Counted from the first letter of the stretch, positions 36,378-46,109 are shown. The stretch: 64,000 nt of DNA from Erysipelotrichaceae bacterium OPF54 (GCA_022834735.1 BQKD01000001.1:1899659-1963658), one strand, 5' to 3'. Program-made: numbers and translations. Notes: generated by a model not told the origin, from the letters alone.

Positions 36378-36415
36378 GAAGACTCTCTTATGAGAATAGA
36401 GGGTCTTCTTTTTTT
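36378..36415 (+). terminator. Inward-facing terminator at the IS left end
   Basis: GAAGACTCTC / GAGGGTCTTC stem (one G.U) and seven T, between the left terminal repeat and the transposase promoter region. It would stop transcription entering from outside. Confidence 0.75.
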
Positions 36416-36521
36416 CGAGTTTTTTTGTTCAGATGATCTTCGAAATTTCGTAAAAAAACACTTGACAAGCTTTTTCGACGCTTAATTTCATAATCCGAAG
36501 GAATTGTAGGAGGTATTTTTT

Positions 36522-37829
36522 ATGAAATCTTATAATTCCTTATGCACTATCCGCCGTCAGTTCGAATCCGCTGTTCAATCCGTTGTCGATGATATCGCCT
36601 GTTATTCGTCAGACCCCATTGCCGATTTTTCCAGAAACCGCAAGCTCCCTGCCCACATCCTCATTCCGTTGATCATCCAGATGGGTTCCGCTTCTTTGCC
36701 GACCGAGCTTGCCAACTTCTTTGATGATCCTAAATTCTCTGTCACCGCTTCTGCTTTCTGCCAGCAGCGCAGCAAGCTGGATCCCGAAGCTTTTCTGCAC
36801 ATCCTTCATCTCATGTCTTTTTCCCGTTCTCCTTCTTTGCTCAAAGGATATCGTGTATTAGCCATGGATGGATCGGATGTCAATATCCCTTTTGACCCCG
36901 ATGATGAAGAGACCTTATGCCAGACCGGCTCGGCACGTCCGTTCTCCCAGCTTCATCTCAACGCCCTCTATGATTGTCTCAACGATCTCTTCCTGGATGT
37001 TTCGATCGACTCGTCCCGCAAGACGGGCGAATGTGCCGCTCTGAAAAGGCTGATCCGTGATCATCGGTATCCGGCCAGATCGATCATCTGTGCCGACCGG
37101 GGATTTGAAAACTATGAGCTGTTCGCTTTCTGTATGGAGAACGGCCAGAAGTTTGTGATCCGCTGCAAGGATATCCGATCGAACGGTATTCTTTCTACTT
37201 TTGAGCTGCCGGATAGCGAATTTGATCAGAAGATCAAACGGATCCTGACAAGAAAACAGACCAATGAAGTGAAAGAACATCCTGAGCTGTACAAATATTT
37301 TGCATGGAATATCAATTTCGAATATATGCCAAAAGGCGGAGCCGAAGAATATCCAATTGAATTCCGGGTCGTCAGGATCGAGGTGAAAAAAGGAGAATAC
37401 GAGTGCCTGATAACGAACCTGCCGCCAGAGAAGTTCTCTCTCGATGATCTGAAAGAGCTGTATCATCTGCGGTGGAACGAAGAAGTGGGATTCCGAAAGC
37501 TGAAATACACGATCGGGATGCTTGATTTTCATTCGAAGAAAAGAAAATTCATCCGCCAGGAAATCTATGGTGCACTGACCCTCCATAATCTGGCCGCGCT
37601 GATGATCCATGCGGTGCCGATCGAACAGAAGAAAGATAAGAAGTACGAATATAAAGCCAATTTCAGCATAGGAACGACAAACATCAAAAAGTTCCTGAAA
37701 AGAAAGATCGGAGCCAGGGAGCTGGAAGAAAGGATCAAAAAAGGTCTGATCCCAATCAGACCAGACCGCTGTTACAAACGGAATATGAGAGCGCAGCGAG
37801 TACATGCATTCCAGCATAGACCGGCATAA
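36522..37829 (+). CDS. IS4-family transposase
   Basis: A 435-residue DDE transposase. The first Asp is in AMDGSDV (about residue 116), the second in ICADRGFENYE, and the Glu lies in YHLRWNEEVGFRKLK, which fits the IS4 signature Y(2)R(3)E(6)K exactly. A long beta-strand insertion lies between the second D and the E. The C-terminus is basic. SD AGGAGG precedes the ATG, and a TTGACA lies about 60 nt upstream with an imperfect -10. There is no frameshift or internal stop. Confidence 0.95.
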   Translation: MKSYNSLCTIRRQFESAVQSVVDDIACYSSDPIADFSRNRKLPAHILIPLIIQMGSASLPTELANFFDDPKFSVTASAFCQQRSKLDPEAFLHILHLMSFSRSPSLLKGYRVLAMDGSDVNIPFDPDDEETLCQTGSARPFSQLHLNALYDCLNDLFLDVSIDSSRKTGECAALKRLIRDHRYPARSIICADRGFENYELFAFCMENGQKFVIRCKDIRSNGILSTFELPDSEFDQKIKRILTRKQTNEVKEHPELYKYFAWNINFEYMPKGGAEEYPIEFRVVRIEVKKGEYECLITNLPPEKFSLDDLKELYHLRWNEEVGFRKLKYTIGMLDFHSKKRKFIRQEIYGALTLHNLAALMIHAVPIEQKKDKKYEYKANFSIGTTNIKKFLKRKIGARELEERIKKGLIPIRPDRCYKRNMRAQRVHAFQHRPA

Positions 37830-37921
37830 CAGCCACTTAAAAACAGTGATATTTTACATCACAAATGGGACAAATAGCAATTTTTTTAAGAAGAAAAAAT
37901 TGTCTTTTCGTCGTGCGCCGG

Positions 37922-37959
37922 AAAAAAAGAAAGCTCCGGGTCTCATTTGACCTGAAGCT
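37922..37959 (-). terminator. Inward-facing terminator at the IS right end, also ending the arg operon
   Basis: On the minus strand a GGTC/GACC core with flanking AGCT pairs is followed by TTCTTTTTTT. It faces transcription arriving from argF and now acts as the operon terminator, since none lies between argF and the IS. Confidence 0.65.
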
Positions 37960-38017
37960 TAACTTAACAAGGATATCATACGTTAAGTTCGATGATCCAT
38001 CTAACTTAATGACATTG

Positions 38018-38027
38018 ATGATTTGCC
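38018..38027. repeat. 10-bp target site duplication, right copy
   Basis: ATGATTTGCC directly after the right terminal repeat, identical to the left copy. Confidence 0.9.
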
Positions 38028-38044
38028 ATACCTGTTCTCTTTTC

Positions 38045-38950
38045 CTAATCCTTCATCAGCAGAACCATTACTGCTTTCTGGGCATGCAGCCTGTTTTCGG
38101 CTTCTTCAAAAATTTCATCTGCATGCTCTTCGAAGACCTTTTCCGTAATTTCCTGTCCGCGATATGCAGGCAGACAATGCATGACCATCGCTTCCGGTTT
38201 TGCATAAGACATCAGTTCGTCATTCACCTGATACGGCGCAAAAGCAATCTGGCGGATTTCCTTTTCAGATTCCACTCCCATACTTGCCCATGTATCGGTA
38301 ATGACTACATCCGCATCCTTGACCGCTTCAAAAGGATCGGTTGTAAGGGTGAATGTATCGTACTGGGAAGCAAAATCAAGAACGAGCGGATCCGGACTAT
38401 ACTGTTCCGGCGTCGCGACCGATACGCTCATCCCTGTCTTCAGCCCGCCGACAATAAGAGAATTGGCCATATTATCGCCATCACCTAAATAAGCCATTTT
38501 TAATCCTTTTAATGACCCGTAATGTTCGCGGATCGTCATCAGATCCGCAAGCACCTGGCATGGATGCGAAAAGTCAGTCAAGCCATTGATCACAGGGATA
38601 CTTCCATATTCGGCAAGATCCTCTACTTCTTTCTGATCAAATGTACGGATCATGATCCCGTCCAGGTAGCGGGACAGCACGCGTGCTGTATCCTGGACCG
38701 GTTCTCCGCGTCCGATCTGAAGATCTCTTGCTGAAAGAAAGAGAGCCTGGCCTCCCAGCTGATTCATTCCCGTTTCAAAGGATACGCGTGTTCTTGTGCT
38801 CGCTTTCTGGAAGATCAGTCCGATGGACTTTCCAACCAGATAAGGATGCGCGATGCCATGCTTTTTTTCATATTTCAGCTGATCTGCCAGATCAAGGATC
38901 TGCGTTATCTCCTCTGTACTGAGATCAAGCATTTTCAACAGGTGTTTCAT
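38045..38950 (-). CDS. argF: Ornithine carbamoyltransferase
   Basis: 301 residues, forming citrulline from ornithine and carbamoyl phosphate. The carbamoyl-phosphate loop KASTRTRVSFE is near the N-terminus, DFSHPCQ in the centre and the ornithine/proton motif HCLPAYRG near the end. I chose the ATG at 38950, about 9 nt after AAGGAGG. The upstream TTG (38956) is too near that SD. It overlaps the 3' end of argD by 26 nt and is the last gene of the arg operon. The IS starts 28 nt after its stop. Confidence 0.96.
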   Translation of the reverse strand: MKHLLKMLDLSTEEITQILDLADQLKYEKKHGIAHPYLVGKSIGLIFQKASTRTRVSFETGMNQLGGQALFLSARDLQIGRGEPVQDTARVLSRYLDGIMIRTFDQKEVEDLAEYGSIPVINGLTDFSHPCQVLADLMTIREHYGSLKGLKMAYLGDGDNMANSLIVGGLKTGMSVSVATPEQYSPDPLVLDFASQYDTFTLTTDPFEAVKDADVVITDTWASMGVESEKEIRQIAFAPYQVNDELMSYAKPEAMVMHCLPAYRGQEITEKVFEEHADEIFEEAENRLHAQKAVMVLLMKD

Positions 38951-40130
38951 TTTCAAATACCTCCTTCAAAGTTTTAACTGCCGAATCAATCTGATCCTTC
39001 GTGATGATAAGCGGCGGCAGCAGACGGATCGTATTTGTTCCTGCTTTGAGTACGAGCAGGTTTCGTTCCATGCATGCATGGATGAGATCCGATATTTCGC
39101 TTTCATCGACTTCTATGCCGATCATCAGTCCGATCCCGCGGACATCTTTTATGGAGCTGGACCTGATCGTTTCCAGCTGTTCCATAAAGTATCGGCCTTT
39201 TTCCTGAACATCAGCCAGAAACTGTGACGTATCGACAATTGAAAGAACTGTTTTAGCGCTCGTCGCCGCCAGAGGATTCGCCCCGAAAGTGGATCCATGA
39301 TCCCCTGCCTGCAATGCGGACGATGTTTTTTTGCTGCACAGAATTCCTCCGATCGGCACGCCCCCGCCAAGACCTTTTGCCATAGAAACGATATCCGGAT
39401 GAATATCATAATTTTGATAACAGAAAAGTTTTCCTGTGCGGCCAATTCCTGTCTGCACTTCATCAACGAGAAGCAGAAGATCATTTTCTCTGCAAAATAA
39501 TTCAAGATCTTTCACAAAACCTGGATCCAGAGGACGTACTCCGCTTTCTCCCTGGATAAGTTCGAGCATGACAGCACAAGTGTTCCTGTCAGCTTTTTCT
39601 TTAACGCTTTCCATGCTGTTGATATCAAAATAATCAAACCCGCTCGTAAATGGAAAAAAATACTGATGAAATTTATCCTGGCCTGTTGCTTCCAGCGTGG
39701 CAATCGTCCGGCCATGAAAAGAATTTTTCAGCGTAAGTATTTTTGTCCGGTCCTTCCCGTATTTCATCTGGGAATATTTTCTGGCTGCTTTTATCATGGC
39801 TTCATTGGCTTCAGCCCCGGAATTCGAGAAAAATGCTTTATCCATTCCGGTAGATCGACATAGCATTTTTGCGGCCGTCACCATTGGCTCGGTATAATAC
39901 AGATTGCTCACATGCATCAGTTTTCCTACCTGGGCCTGCAGGGCGTTTGTCAGCTGTTCATGGGCGTGACCGAGACAGTTCACTCCGATCCCGCTTGTCA
40001 GATCCAGATATTCGTTTCCATCCAGATCATACAAATAGCATCCCTTTCCATGATCAAGGGCAAGCCCGAAACGACCATAGGTCTGCATCACATATTGTTT
40101 TTCATCATTGATTAATTGTGAATATTCCAT
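38925..40130 (-). CDS. argD: Acetylornithine aminotransferase
   Basis: A 401-residue class-III PLP transaminase converting N-acetylglutamate semialdehyde to N-acetylornithine. It has NSGAEANEAMIKAARKYS, LVDEVQTGIGRTGKLF, and MAKGLGGGVPIGG with the PLP lysine. It lies 15 nt after argB in the operon. The close relatives GabT/RocD are less likely in this context. Confidence 0.95.
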   Translation of the reverse strand: MEYSQLINDEKQYVMQTYGRFGLALDHGKGCYLYDLDGNEYLDLTSGIGVNCLGHAHEQLTNALQAQVGKLMHVSNLYYTEPMVTAAKMLCRSTGMDKAFFSNSGAEANEAMIKAARKYSQMKYGKDRTKILTLKNSFHGRTIATLEATGQDKFHQYFFPFTSGFDYFDINSMESVKEKADRNTCAVMLELIQGESGVRPLDPGFVKDLELFCRENDLLLLVDEVQTGIGRTGKLFCYQNYDIHPDIVSMAKGLGGGVPIGGILCSKKTSSALQAGDHGSTFGANPLAATSAKTVLSIVDTSQFLADVQEKGRYFMEQLETIRSSSIKDVRGIGLMIGIEVDESEISDLIHACMERNLLVLKAGTNTIRLLPPLIITKDQIDSAVKTLKEVFENETPVENA

Positions 40131-40145
40131 GGTATCCTCCTTCTG

Positions 40146-40997
40146 TTAGCTGAACATGGTCCCGATTCCTGTATCACTGAGCAGTTCGATCAGAACAGAA
40201 TGGGGTATTCGTCCATCCTGAATATTAGCGCGTTCCACGCCTTGTCTGACTGCTTCGACACAGCAATCCACTTTTGGGATCATCCCTCCGGATATGATTC
40301 CTGACATAACGAGAGCCGGGACCTCGGATACTTTCAACTGTTTGATGAGTGTTTCGGGATCATTCGGATCTTCCATCAGTCCTGGTACGTCTGTTAATAA
40401 AATAAGCTTTTTGGCATGCAGCGCGCTCGCAAGCTTGCTGGCTGCCGTATCGGCATTGATATTGTACGTTGATGGCTCGTCCATTCCGGACGCAACACTG
40501 GAAATGACCGGAATATACCCTTTATCGATCACATCCAGAACAATTTGGGGATCTACGCTTTGTATTTCTCCAACATAACCGTAATCTGTTCCTGTTTCAT
40601 CCTGATGCGGTATGGCGCGAAACAGCCCACCATCCAGTCCGGATAAGCCAACACCAAGTCCGTCAAACAAATTAACAAGATCTTTATTTACTTTTCCGCA
40701 AAGGACCATCTGAACGACTTCCATTGTTTCCTGTGATGTAACTCGTAATCCGTTTTCGAAATGTGAAGGGATATTGGTTTTGGTTAACATTCTTGAAATA
40801 TCAGGCCCTCCTCCATGTACGAGCACCACATGAATGCCGACCAAGTGAAGGAGCAATACATCCTGGATCACTGCCTTTTTCAGATCCTCGTCGATCATGG
40901 CATTGCCTCCGTATTTGATCACAACAATCTGGTCATGGTATTCCCGGATATAAGGAAGCGCTTCGATCAGAATACCTGCCTGTTCGATCGGGTTCAT
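40146..40997 (-). CDS. argB: Acetylglutamate kinase
   Basis: 283 residues of the amino-acid-kinase fold, phosphorylating N-acetylglutamate. VIKYGGNAM at the start, LVHGGGPDIS, NINADTAASKLASAL and MIPKVDCCVEAVRQG are visible. Many ArgB enzymes are the arginine feedback point; the N-terminal helix associated with this is present (MNPIEQAGILIEALPYIREY). It overlaps argJ by 4 nt. Confidence 0.96.
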   Translation of the reverse strand: MNPIEQAGILIEALPYIREYHDQIVVIKYGGNAMIDEDLKKAVIQDVLLLHLVGIHVVLVHGGGPDISRMLTKTNIPSHFENGLRVTSQETMEVVQMVLCGKVNKDLVNLFDGLGVGLSGLDGGLFRAIPHQDETGTDYGYVGEIQSVDPQIVLDVIDKGYIPVISSVASGMDEPSTYNINADTAASKLASALHAKKLILLTDVPGLMEDPNDPETLIKQLKVSEVPALVMSGIISGGMIPKVDCCVEAVRQGVERANIQDGRIPHSVLIELLSDTGIGTMFS

Positions 40998-42178
40998 GTG
41001 CGGTAATCTCCATTGATCTTCACATAGTCGTATGTCAGATCACAGCCCCAGCATACACATTCTTCTTTTCCATCGTTGAGGTCAACAAGGATCTCAATTT
41101 CTGGTTCTGATAAAATAGATGAAGCTGTTTCTTCGGAAAATTCGATTCCTTTTCCTTTGCTGCATACATTTACGATCCCGGCTCTTGAAGCAAAGGAAAC
41201 ATCTACTTTGGAAGGATCAAATTGCGCTTCCGAGTATCCCATCGCGCACAATACCCGTCCCCAGTTGGCATCATGTCCAAACATGGCAGCCTTGCATAAC
41301 GAGGAAGAAACGATCGATTTTGCCAGGGTTTCTGCCTGATCCTCGTTTTCCGCATGAGCTACCTTGCACGTAATAAGCCGGCTGGCACCTTCTCCGTCTT
41401 TGGCAATCTGGATCGCCAATGACTGCATAACAGTTTTTAAGGCTGCCTTGAACACTTCAAAATCCTTATTTTCTGTATCGATCTTTTTATTGCCTGCCAA
41501 TCCATTGGCCAGAACGATACACATATCATTTGTAGAAGTATCGCCATCCACGCTAACTCGATTGAATGTTTTTTGAGTATTTTCCAACAGCGCTTTTTGT
41601 AGAAGATGATGATCGATACGACAGTCTGTCATAATAAATGCCAGCATGGTTCCCATATTTGGATGGATCATTCCTGAACCTTTACACAATCCGGTCAAGG
41701 TAATTTCTGTATTGTTGATCATTACCTTGACTTCTGCCGTTTTTTCAACTGTATCGGTTGTCATGATTGCTCTGGCGGCTGAATCGATCTGATCTTCAAG
41801 TACGATCTTTTTAATGTTCTGCTCGATTCTCTCTACAGGCAGTTCAACGCCAATAACACCGGTGGAAGCAACGAGCACCTGATCGGATGGCAGATCTAAA
41901 AAATCTGCTGCTGCTTTTTGCTCCCTGATCGCATTTTCCATTCCGTTTGCTGCGCAGGCATTCGCATTTCCTGAATTAATGATTACAGCCTGAGCTGCAT
42001 GATCCTTCAATGTTTCTTTATTCAGGAGCAAAGGGTCCGCTTTGACTGAATTTTTCGTATACACTGCTCCGACCTGACATGGCACGATCGAATATAGTAT
42101 AGCGGTATCGTTTTTTGTACTGTTGTTTTTTATGCCGCAGCAGCAGGCTCCGGCAAGAAACCCTTGAGGTGTTTTCAT
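40994..42178 (-). CDS. argJ: Glutamate N-acetyltransferase / ornithine acetyltransferase ArgJ
   Basis: A 394-residue precursor that cleaves itself before the Thr in PNMGTML, giving alpha and beta chains. The new N-terminal Thr is the nucleophile. KGSGMIHPNM precedes the site. ArgJ moves the acetyl group from acetylornithine to glutamate, making a cyclic pathway, which explains why argA and argE are not in the operon. Whether it also uses acetyl-CoA cannot be read from the sequence. Confidence 0.95.
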   Translation of the reverse strand: MKTPQGFLAGACCCGIKNNSTKNDTAILYSIVPCQVGAVYTKNSVKADPLLLNKETLKDHAAQAVIINSGNANACAANGMENAIREQKAAADFLDLPSDQVLVASTGVIGVELPVERIEQNIKKIVLEDQIDSAARAIMTTDTVEKTAEVKVMINNTEITLTGLCKGSGMIHPNMGTMLAFIMTDCRIDHHLLQKALLENTQKTFNRVSVDGDTSTNDMCIVLANGLAGNKKIDTENKDFEVFKAALKTVMQSLAIQIAKDGEGASRLITCKVAHAENEDQAETLAKSIVSSSLCKAAMFGHDANWGRVLCAMGYSEAQFDPSKVDVSFASRAGIVNVCSKGKGIEFSEETASSILSEPEIEILVDLNDGKEECVCWGCDLTYDYVKINGDYRT

Positions 42179-42194
42179 TCCTTTCCATCCTTCC

Positions 42195-43103
42195 TTATCT
42201 TAATCCTGTCATTTCAGGAAAACCTAGCATTAGATTCATATTTTGAATGGCGGCTCCGCAGGCTCCTTTTCCAAGATTGTCAAACGACGCACTGATGATC
42301 GATGAATGGTCGTTTCCATTTACATAAATCTTCAAGTGATCGCTATTTTTCATTTCATTCGCTGACAACATATTTTCGCTCTGTTCAACGATCTCGATCA
42401 GCGGTTCATCTTTGTATGCTTCTTTAAATACAGCTGCGACTTTCTGAACGCTTTGCAAAACCTGAACAGAGACAAGCATTCCATTGAAATAATCATCGAC
42501 AACCGGAGTAAACAACGGTTCCTTATCCAGACCGCAGATTTTTTTCATTTCCGGCAAATGTTTATGGTTCATTGTCAATCCATAAATGCGGGGAGCAAAA
42601 AGTTCCTCATCTTTTTTATTCTCATACTGGCTGATCATTTTCTTTCCGCCTCCGGAATAACCTGTTAATGAAAATGCATGCACGATCTGATCCGGCTGAA
42701 TCAGCCCAGCCTGAACTAAAGGATAAACGATAGATATGAATCCGGTCGCATGACAGCCTGGATTCGCTACATGATCCGCTTCTTTTATTTTCTGCCGATG
42801 TATTTTGGACAGTTCAGGAAAACCATATGTCCACTGCGTTCTATGGGCAGTAGAGGCATCGACGAGCTTCGTTTTTGTCCCTTTCGCGAGTTCTGCCGCT
42901 TCGATCGCAGCCTGGTCAGGGAGGCAAAGGATTGAAAGATCGGCTTTTTCAAACATTTTTCTACGTTCAGTATTGTCTTTTCTTTTATCTTCCTGAATGA
43001 GCAGCAGTTCGATATCTTCTCTGTTTTTCAGCCGTTCATAGATCTGCAGCCCGGTTGTCCCTGCCTGGCCATCAATATAGACTTTCGGCTTATTCATCCT
43101 CAT
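42195..43103 (-). CDS. argC: N-acetyl-gamma-glutamyl-phosphate reductase, type 2
   Basis: 302 residues. NADPH-dependent reduction of acetylglutamyl phosphate. The dinucleotide loop GQAGTTGLQIYERL, the catalytic Cys in NPGCHATGF, and the shorter length mark the type 2 (about 310-residue) ArgC rather than the 345-residue form. The annotated start overlaps the argH end by 14 nt; MNKPKVYIDG two codons on is equally good. Confidence 0.93.
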   Translation of the reverse strand: MRMNKPKVYIDGQAGTTGLQIYERLKNREDIELLLIQEDKRKDNTERRKMFEKADLSILCLPDQAAIEAAELAKGTKTKLVDASTAHRTQWTYGFPELSKIHRQKIKEADHVANPGCHATGFISIVYPLVQAGLIQPDQIVHAFSLTGYSGGGKKMISQYENKKDEELFAPRIYGLTMNHKHLPEMKKICGLDKEPLFTPVVDDYFNGMLVSVQVLQSVQKVAAVFKEAYKDEPLIEIVEQSENMLSANEMKNSDHLKIYVNGNDHSSIISASFDNLGKGACGAAIQNMNLMLGFPEMTGLR

Positions 43104-44478
43104 TCCTGCTTTCTAAGAATTTTCTTATCTGTTCGATCTGCTTCTGTACAGATTCTTTTCCTGGACCCCCGTATACCTTTCTGGATTCAACACAATTCGA
43201 AAGATCGATAGCTTGGTAGATATCCGTATCAAACAGGGAATGAAAATTTTTAAATTCCTCTATTGTCATCTCATTCAGTGTTTTTTTCTGTTCGATGCAC
43301 CAGGCGACCATCGTACCGCTGATTTTATAAGCGTCTCTGAACGGGAGCCCTTTTTTTGTTAAGTAATCCGCACAATCTGTCGCGTTCAGAAATCCGTTCT
43401 GTGCTGCATGCAGCATGTTCTCTTTATATACGCTCATTGTTTCAAACATTGGCGGCAGTACATCAAGACACATTTTCACGGTATCGATCGCATCAAACAA
43501 CGCTTCTTTATCTTCCTGCATATCTTTATTATAGGCAAGCGGGAGTCCTTTTAATGTGACCAGCAAAGACTGTAGATCTCCATATACCCTTCCGGTCTTT
43601 CCTCGTACCAGTTCGCAGATATCCGGATTTTTCTTCTGAGGCATGATGCTGGATCCAGTCGCATAGGCATCGCTTAATTCAATGAATTTAAATTCCCATG
43701 AACACCAGGCAATGACTTCTTCGCTCAGTCTTGAGCAGTGCATCATAAGTATAGACAGATCGGAAGCGAGCTCTATGCAGTAATCCCGGTCGCTCACGCC
43801 ATCCAGGGAATTATCGCAAGGTTTTCTGAAATCCAGCAAGGCAGCAGTACGTTCCCGGTCTATCGGATAAGTTGTGGTCGCCAGGGCTCCGCTTCCTAAC
43901 GGACATTCATTCATGAGCTCGTATGTATTTTCCAACCGGATCAGATCCCTTTTAAACATATTCGCATAGGCCATCATGACATGGGCAAATGTGATTGGCT
44001 GGGCTCTTTGAAGATGTGTATAACCTGGCATGATGGTTTCTATATGCTCTTGCGCACATGACAGGATGACTTCGAGAAAATGAAGGAGCCTGCTGTAAAT
44101 ACTTTTGATCTCATCTCTGACATACAGCCGCATATCGAGCGCTACCTGGTCATTACGGCTTCTTCCTGTATGGAGCCTTTTGCCGGCATCGCCGATTTCT
44201 TCAGTCAGAAGCTGTTCGATGCACATATGGATGTCTTCATATTGTGAAGTAAATGCAACTTTTCCATCATTCATTTCCGCTAGAACTTTATTCAACCCTT
44301 GATGTATAGCGGTTTTGTCGGTTTCTGATATGATTCCCTGCTCGCTCAGCATTTGCGAATGGGCAATTGATCCTTGTATATCATAGGGATACAGACGACT
44401 ATCGAATGCTATAGAAGAATTAAAATCATTCACAAGCGAATCGGTTTCTGCGGCAAATCTTCCTGCCCACATTTTCAT
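43090..44478 (-). CDS. argH: Argininosuccinate lyase
   Basis: 462 residues of the fumarase/aspartase superfamily, releasing arginine and fumarate. It shows KMWAGRF at the start, HTGRSRNDQVALDMRLY, and the flexible signature GSSIMPQKKNPDICELVRG. It lies 17 nt after argG. Confidence 0.97.
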   Translation of the reverse strand: MKMWAGRFAAETDSLVNDFNSSIAFDSRLYPYDIQGSIAHSQMLSEQGIISETDKTAIHQGLNKVLAEMNDGKVAFTSQYEDIHMCIEQLLTEEIGDAGKRLHTGRSRNDQVALDMRLYVRDEIKSIYSRLLHFLEVILSCAQEHIETIMPGYTHLQRAQPITFAHVMMAYANMFKRDLIRLENTYELMNECPLGSGALATTTYPIDRERTAALLDFRKPCDNSLDGVSDRDYCIELASDLSILMMHCSRLSEEVIAWCSWEFKFIELSDAYATGSSIMPQKKNPDICELVRGKTGRVYGDLQSLLVTLKGLPLAYNKDMQEDKEALFDAIDTVKMCLDVLPPMFETMSVYKENMLHAAQNGFLNATDCADYLTKKGLPFRDAYKISGTMVAWCIEQKKTLNEMTIEEFKNFHSLFDTDIYQAIDLSNCVESRKVYGGPGKESVQKQIEQIRKFLESRNEDE

Positions 44479-44495
44479 GTACTGTTCCTCCTTGT

Positions 44496-45758
44496 CTATT
44501 CCACGTCCGCAAAATGTTTTCCGGTTTTTTCAAATAATTCCTGATCCTGCAGGGCTCTCACTTTTAATGGAAGTCCAAACAAATTGATGAATCCTGCTGA
44601 ATCGGACTGATCGTAACAGTCATCTTCGTCAAATGTGGCCATGCCTGCTGAGTAAAGCGAATACGGCGATGTAACGGATGCAGGGATAATATTTCCTTTA
44701 TATAGTTTAAGTTTCACATCCCCGGTAACGGTTTTCTGCGTTTCAGAAACAAACGCGCTTAGAGCTTTTCTTAATGGTGTATACCATAATCCGTTATAAA
44801 CAAGTTCCCCGAACTTTAGTGCGACCTGCTCCTTGTAATGTTTTGTTTCTTTATCGAGCGTAATTTCTTCCAGCTTATTGTGAGCTGCATATAAAATTGT
44901 TCCGCCTGGGGTTTCATATACGCCTCTAGATTTCATACCTACGAGCCGATTCTCTACAATATCCAGAATTCCAATTCCATTTTCTCCGCCAAGTTTATTA
45001 AGGAGCTCAATTAATTCGACACTGTCCATATCCTTTCCATTCACTGCTGTCGGTTTCCCTTCTTCAAAGTGAATGGTTACATATGTAGGATGATCAGGTG
45101 CCTGTTCAGGTGAAACCCCAAGCTCGAGAAATCCGTCAACATTGATTGGCGCCTCATTGGCTGGATCCTCAAGATCCAGTCCTTCGTGGGAAAGGTGCCA
45201 TAGATTTTTATCTTTTGAGTAATTCGTTTCTTTATTAATTTTCAAAGGAATATTGTGTTCTTCAGCATAAGCAATTTCCTTTTCTCTGGAATTGAGCTCC
45301 CAGAATCTCCATGGAGCGATGATATCCATTTCGGGAGCAAATGATTTAATAGCGAGTTCAAATCGAACCTGATCATTTCCTTTTCCTGTACAGCCATGGC
45401 ATATGGCATCAGCACCTTCTGCTTTTGCGATTTCAACGATTCTTTTTGCGATCAATGGTCTTGCGAAAGAGGTGCCAAGCAGATACTGTTCATAGGTAGC
45501 ACCTGCCTGGATCGTAGGAATGATATAGTCATCCACAAATTCTTTGGTAAGATCTTCAATATAGAGCTTTGAGGCTCCTGTCTTTAACGCTTTTTCCTCA
45601 AGACCGTCCAGTTCTCCTGCCTGGCCTACATTTCCTGAAACGGCAATTACCTCGCAATTGTAATTTTCTTTCAGCCAAGGAATAAGTACGGATGTATCGA
45701 GACCTCCTGAATAGGCCAGGACTATTTTTTTATATTGCTTTTCTGTTTTTTTGTTCAT
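44496..45758 (-). CDS. argG: Argininosuccinate synthase
   Basis: 420 residues. ATP-dependent joining of citrulline and aspartate. [16 protein letters not shown] is the PP-loop, and [13 protein letters not shown] and NSREKE follow. It is the first gene of argGHCJBDF. The ATG follows GGAGAG. The whole operon is preceded by a T-box leader with an arginine specifier, so uncharged tRNA-Arg should raise its expression. Confidence 0.97.
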   Translation of the reverse strand: MNKKTEKQYKKIVLAYSGGLDTSVLIPWLKENYNCEVIAVSGNVGQAGELDGLEEKALKTGASKLYIEDLTKEFVDDYIIPTIQAGATYEQYLLGTSFARPLIAKRIVEIAKAEGADAICHGCTGKGNDQVRFELAIKSFAPEMDIIAPWRFWELNSREKEIAYAEEHNIPLKINKETNYSKDKNLWHLSHEGLDLEDPANEAPINVDGFLELGVSPEQAPDHPTYVTIHFEEGKPTAVNGKDMDSVELIELLNKLGGENGIGILDIVENRLVGMKSRGVYETPGGTILYAAHNKLEEITLDKETKHYKEQVALKFGELVYNGLWYTPLRKALSAFVSETQKTVTGDVKLKLYKGNIIPASVTSPYSLYSAGMATFDEDDCYDQSDSAGFINLFGLPLKVRALQDQELFEKTGKHFADVE

Positions 45759-45846
45759 GCTTTTCTCTCCTTTATAATTTACTTTTATCGATCTGTTCTA
45801 ATTAGAAATTTTCGGTCTTCAATCATACAGACCATCTCCTTTCAAT

Positions 45847-46075
45847 AAAAAAGTCCTTTTCAAATGAAAAGGACGATTTAACGCGGTACCACCTTTATTC
45901 CTTCTTTCGAAGGCCCTCAAACCTGTAACGTGGGTTCACGGAATGTGCTCCAATCCTTTTCGCACATTCGCTCAGAGACACGTTCGGCATACAGTTTCTG
46001 TCGTCTTTCACCATACACGACTCGCTTAAAGACCTATATATACCTACTACTTCTCGTCATCGCTTTCGTTTATAG
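45847..46075 (-). promoter_or_regulatory. Arginine T-box riboswitch of the arg operon
   Basis: The T-box sequence GGTGGTACCGCGTT lies at 45893-45880. A GTCCTTTTC/GAAAAGGAC terminator hairpin with a T-run (45874-45847) follows. Upstream is a long stem I, in whose 3' side GAA-CGT-GTC places the specifier CGT (Arg) at 45982-45980. The RNA should sense uncharged tRNA-Arg and antiterminate. Confidence 0.9.
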
Positions 46076-46081
46076 TTTGTA

Positions 46082-46109
46082 ATTATACACGCAATGTAAA
46101 TATTTTCAA
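46082..46109 (-). promoter_or_regulatory. Promoter of the arg operon
   Basis: Minus strand: TTGAAA at 46109-46104, a 16-nt spacer, TATAAT at 46087-46082, just before the T-box leader. Confidence 0.75.

Larger units (their letters stand above)
36345..38017 (+). mobile_element. Complete IS4-family insertion sequence (1,673 bp)
   Basis: Perfect 17-bp terminal inverted repeats CAATGTCATTAAGTTAG (36345-36361 and, inverted, 38001-38017) bracket one transposase gene. Exact 10-bp duplications flank both sides, the size expected of IS231-like IS4 members. Each end carries an inward-facing terminator (36378-36415 plus, 37922-37959 minus). It is inserted between pyrH and argF in the orientation opposite to its neighbours. 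Intact ends, duplication and ORF suggest a recent, probably active insertion. Confidence 0.95.

Noticed and set aside
36915-37817. 300-codon minus-strand frame inside the IS
   Set aside because: It is antisense to the transposase with no family resemblance.
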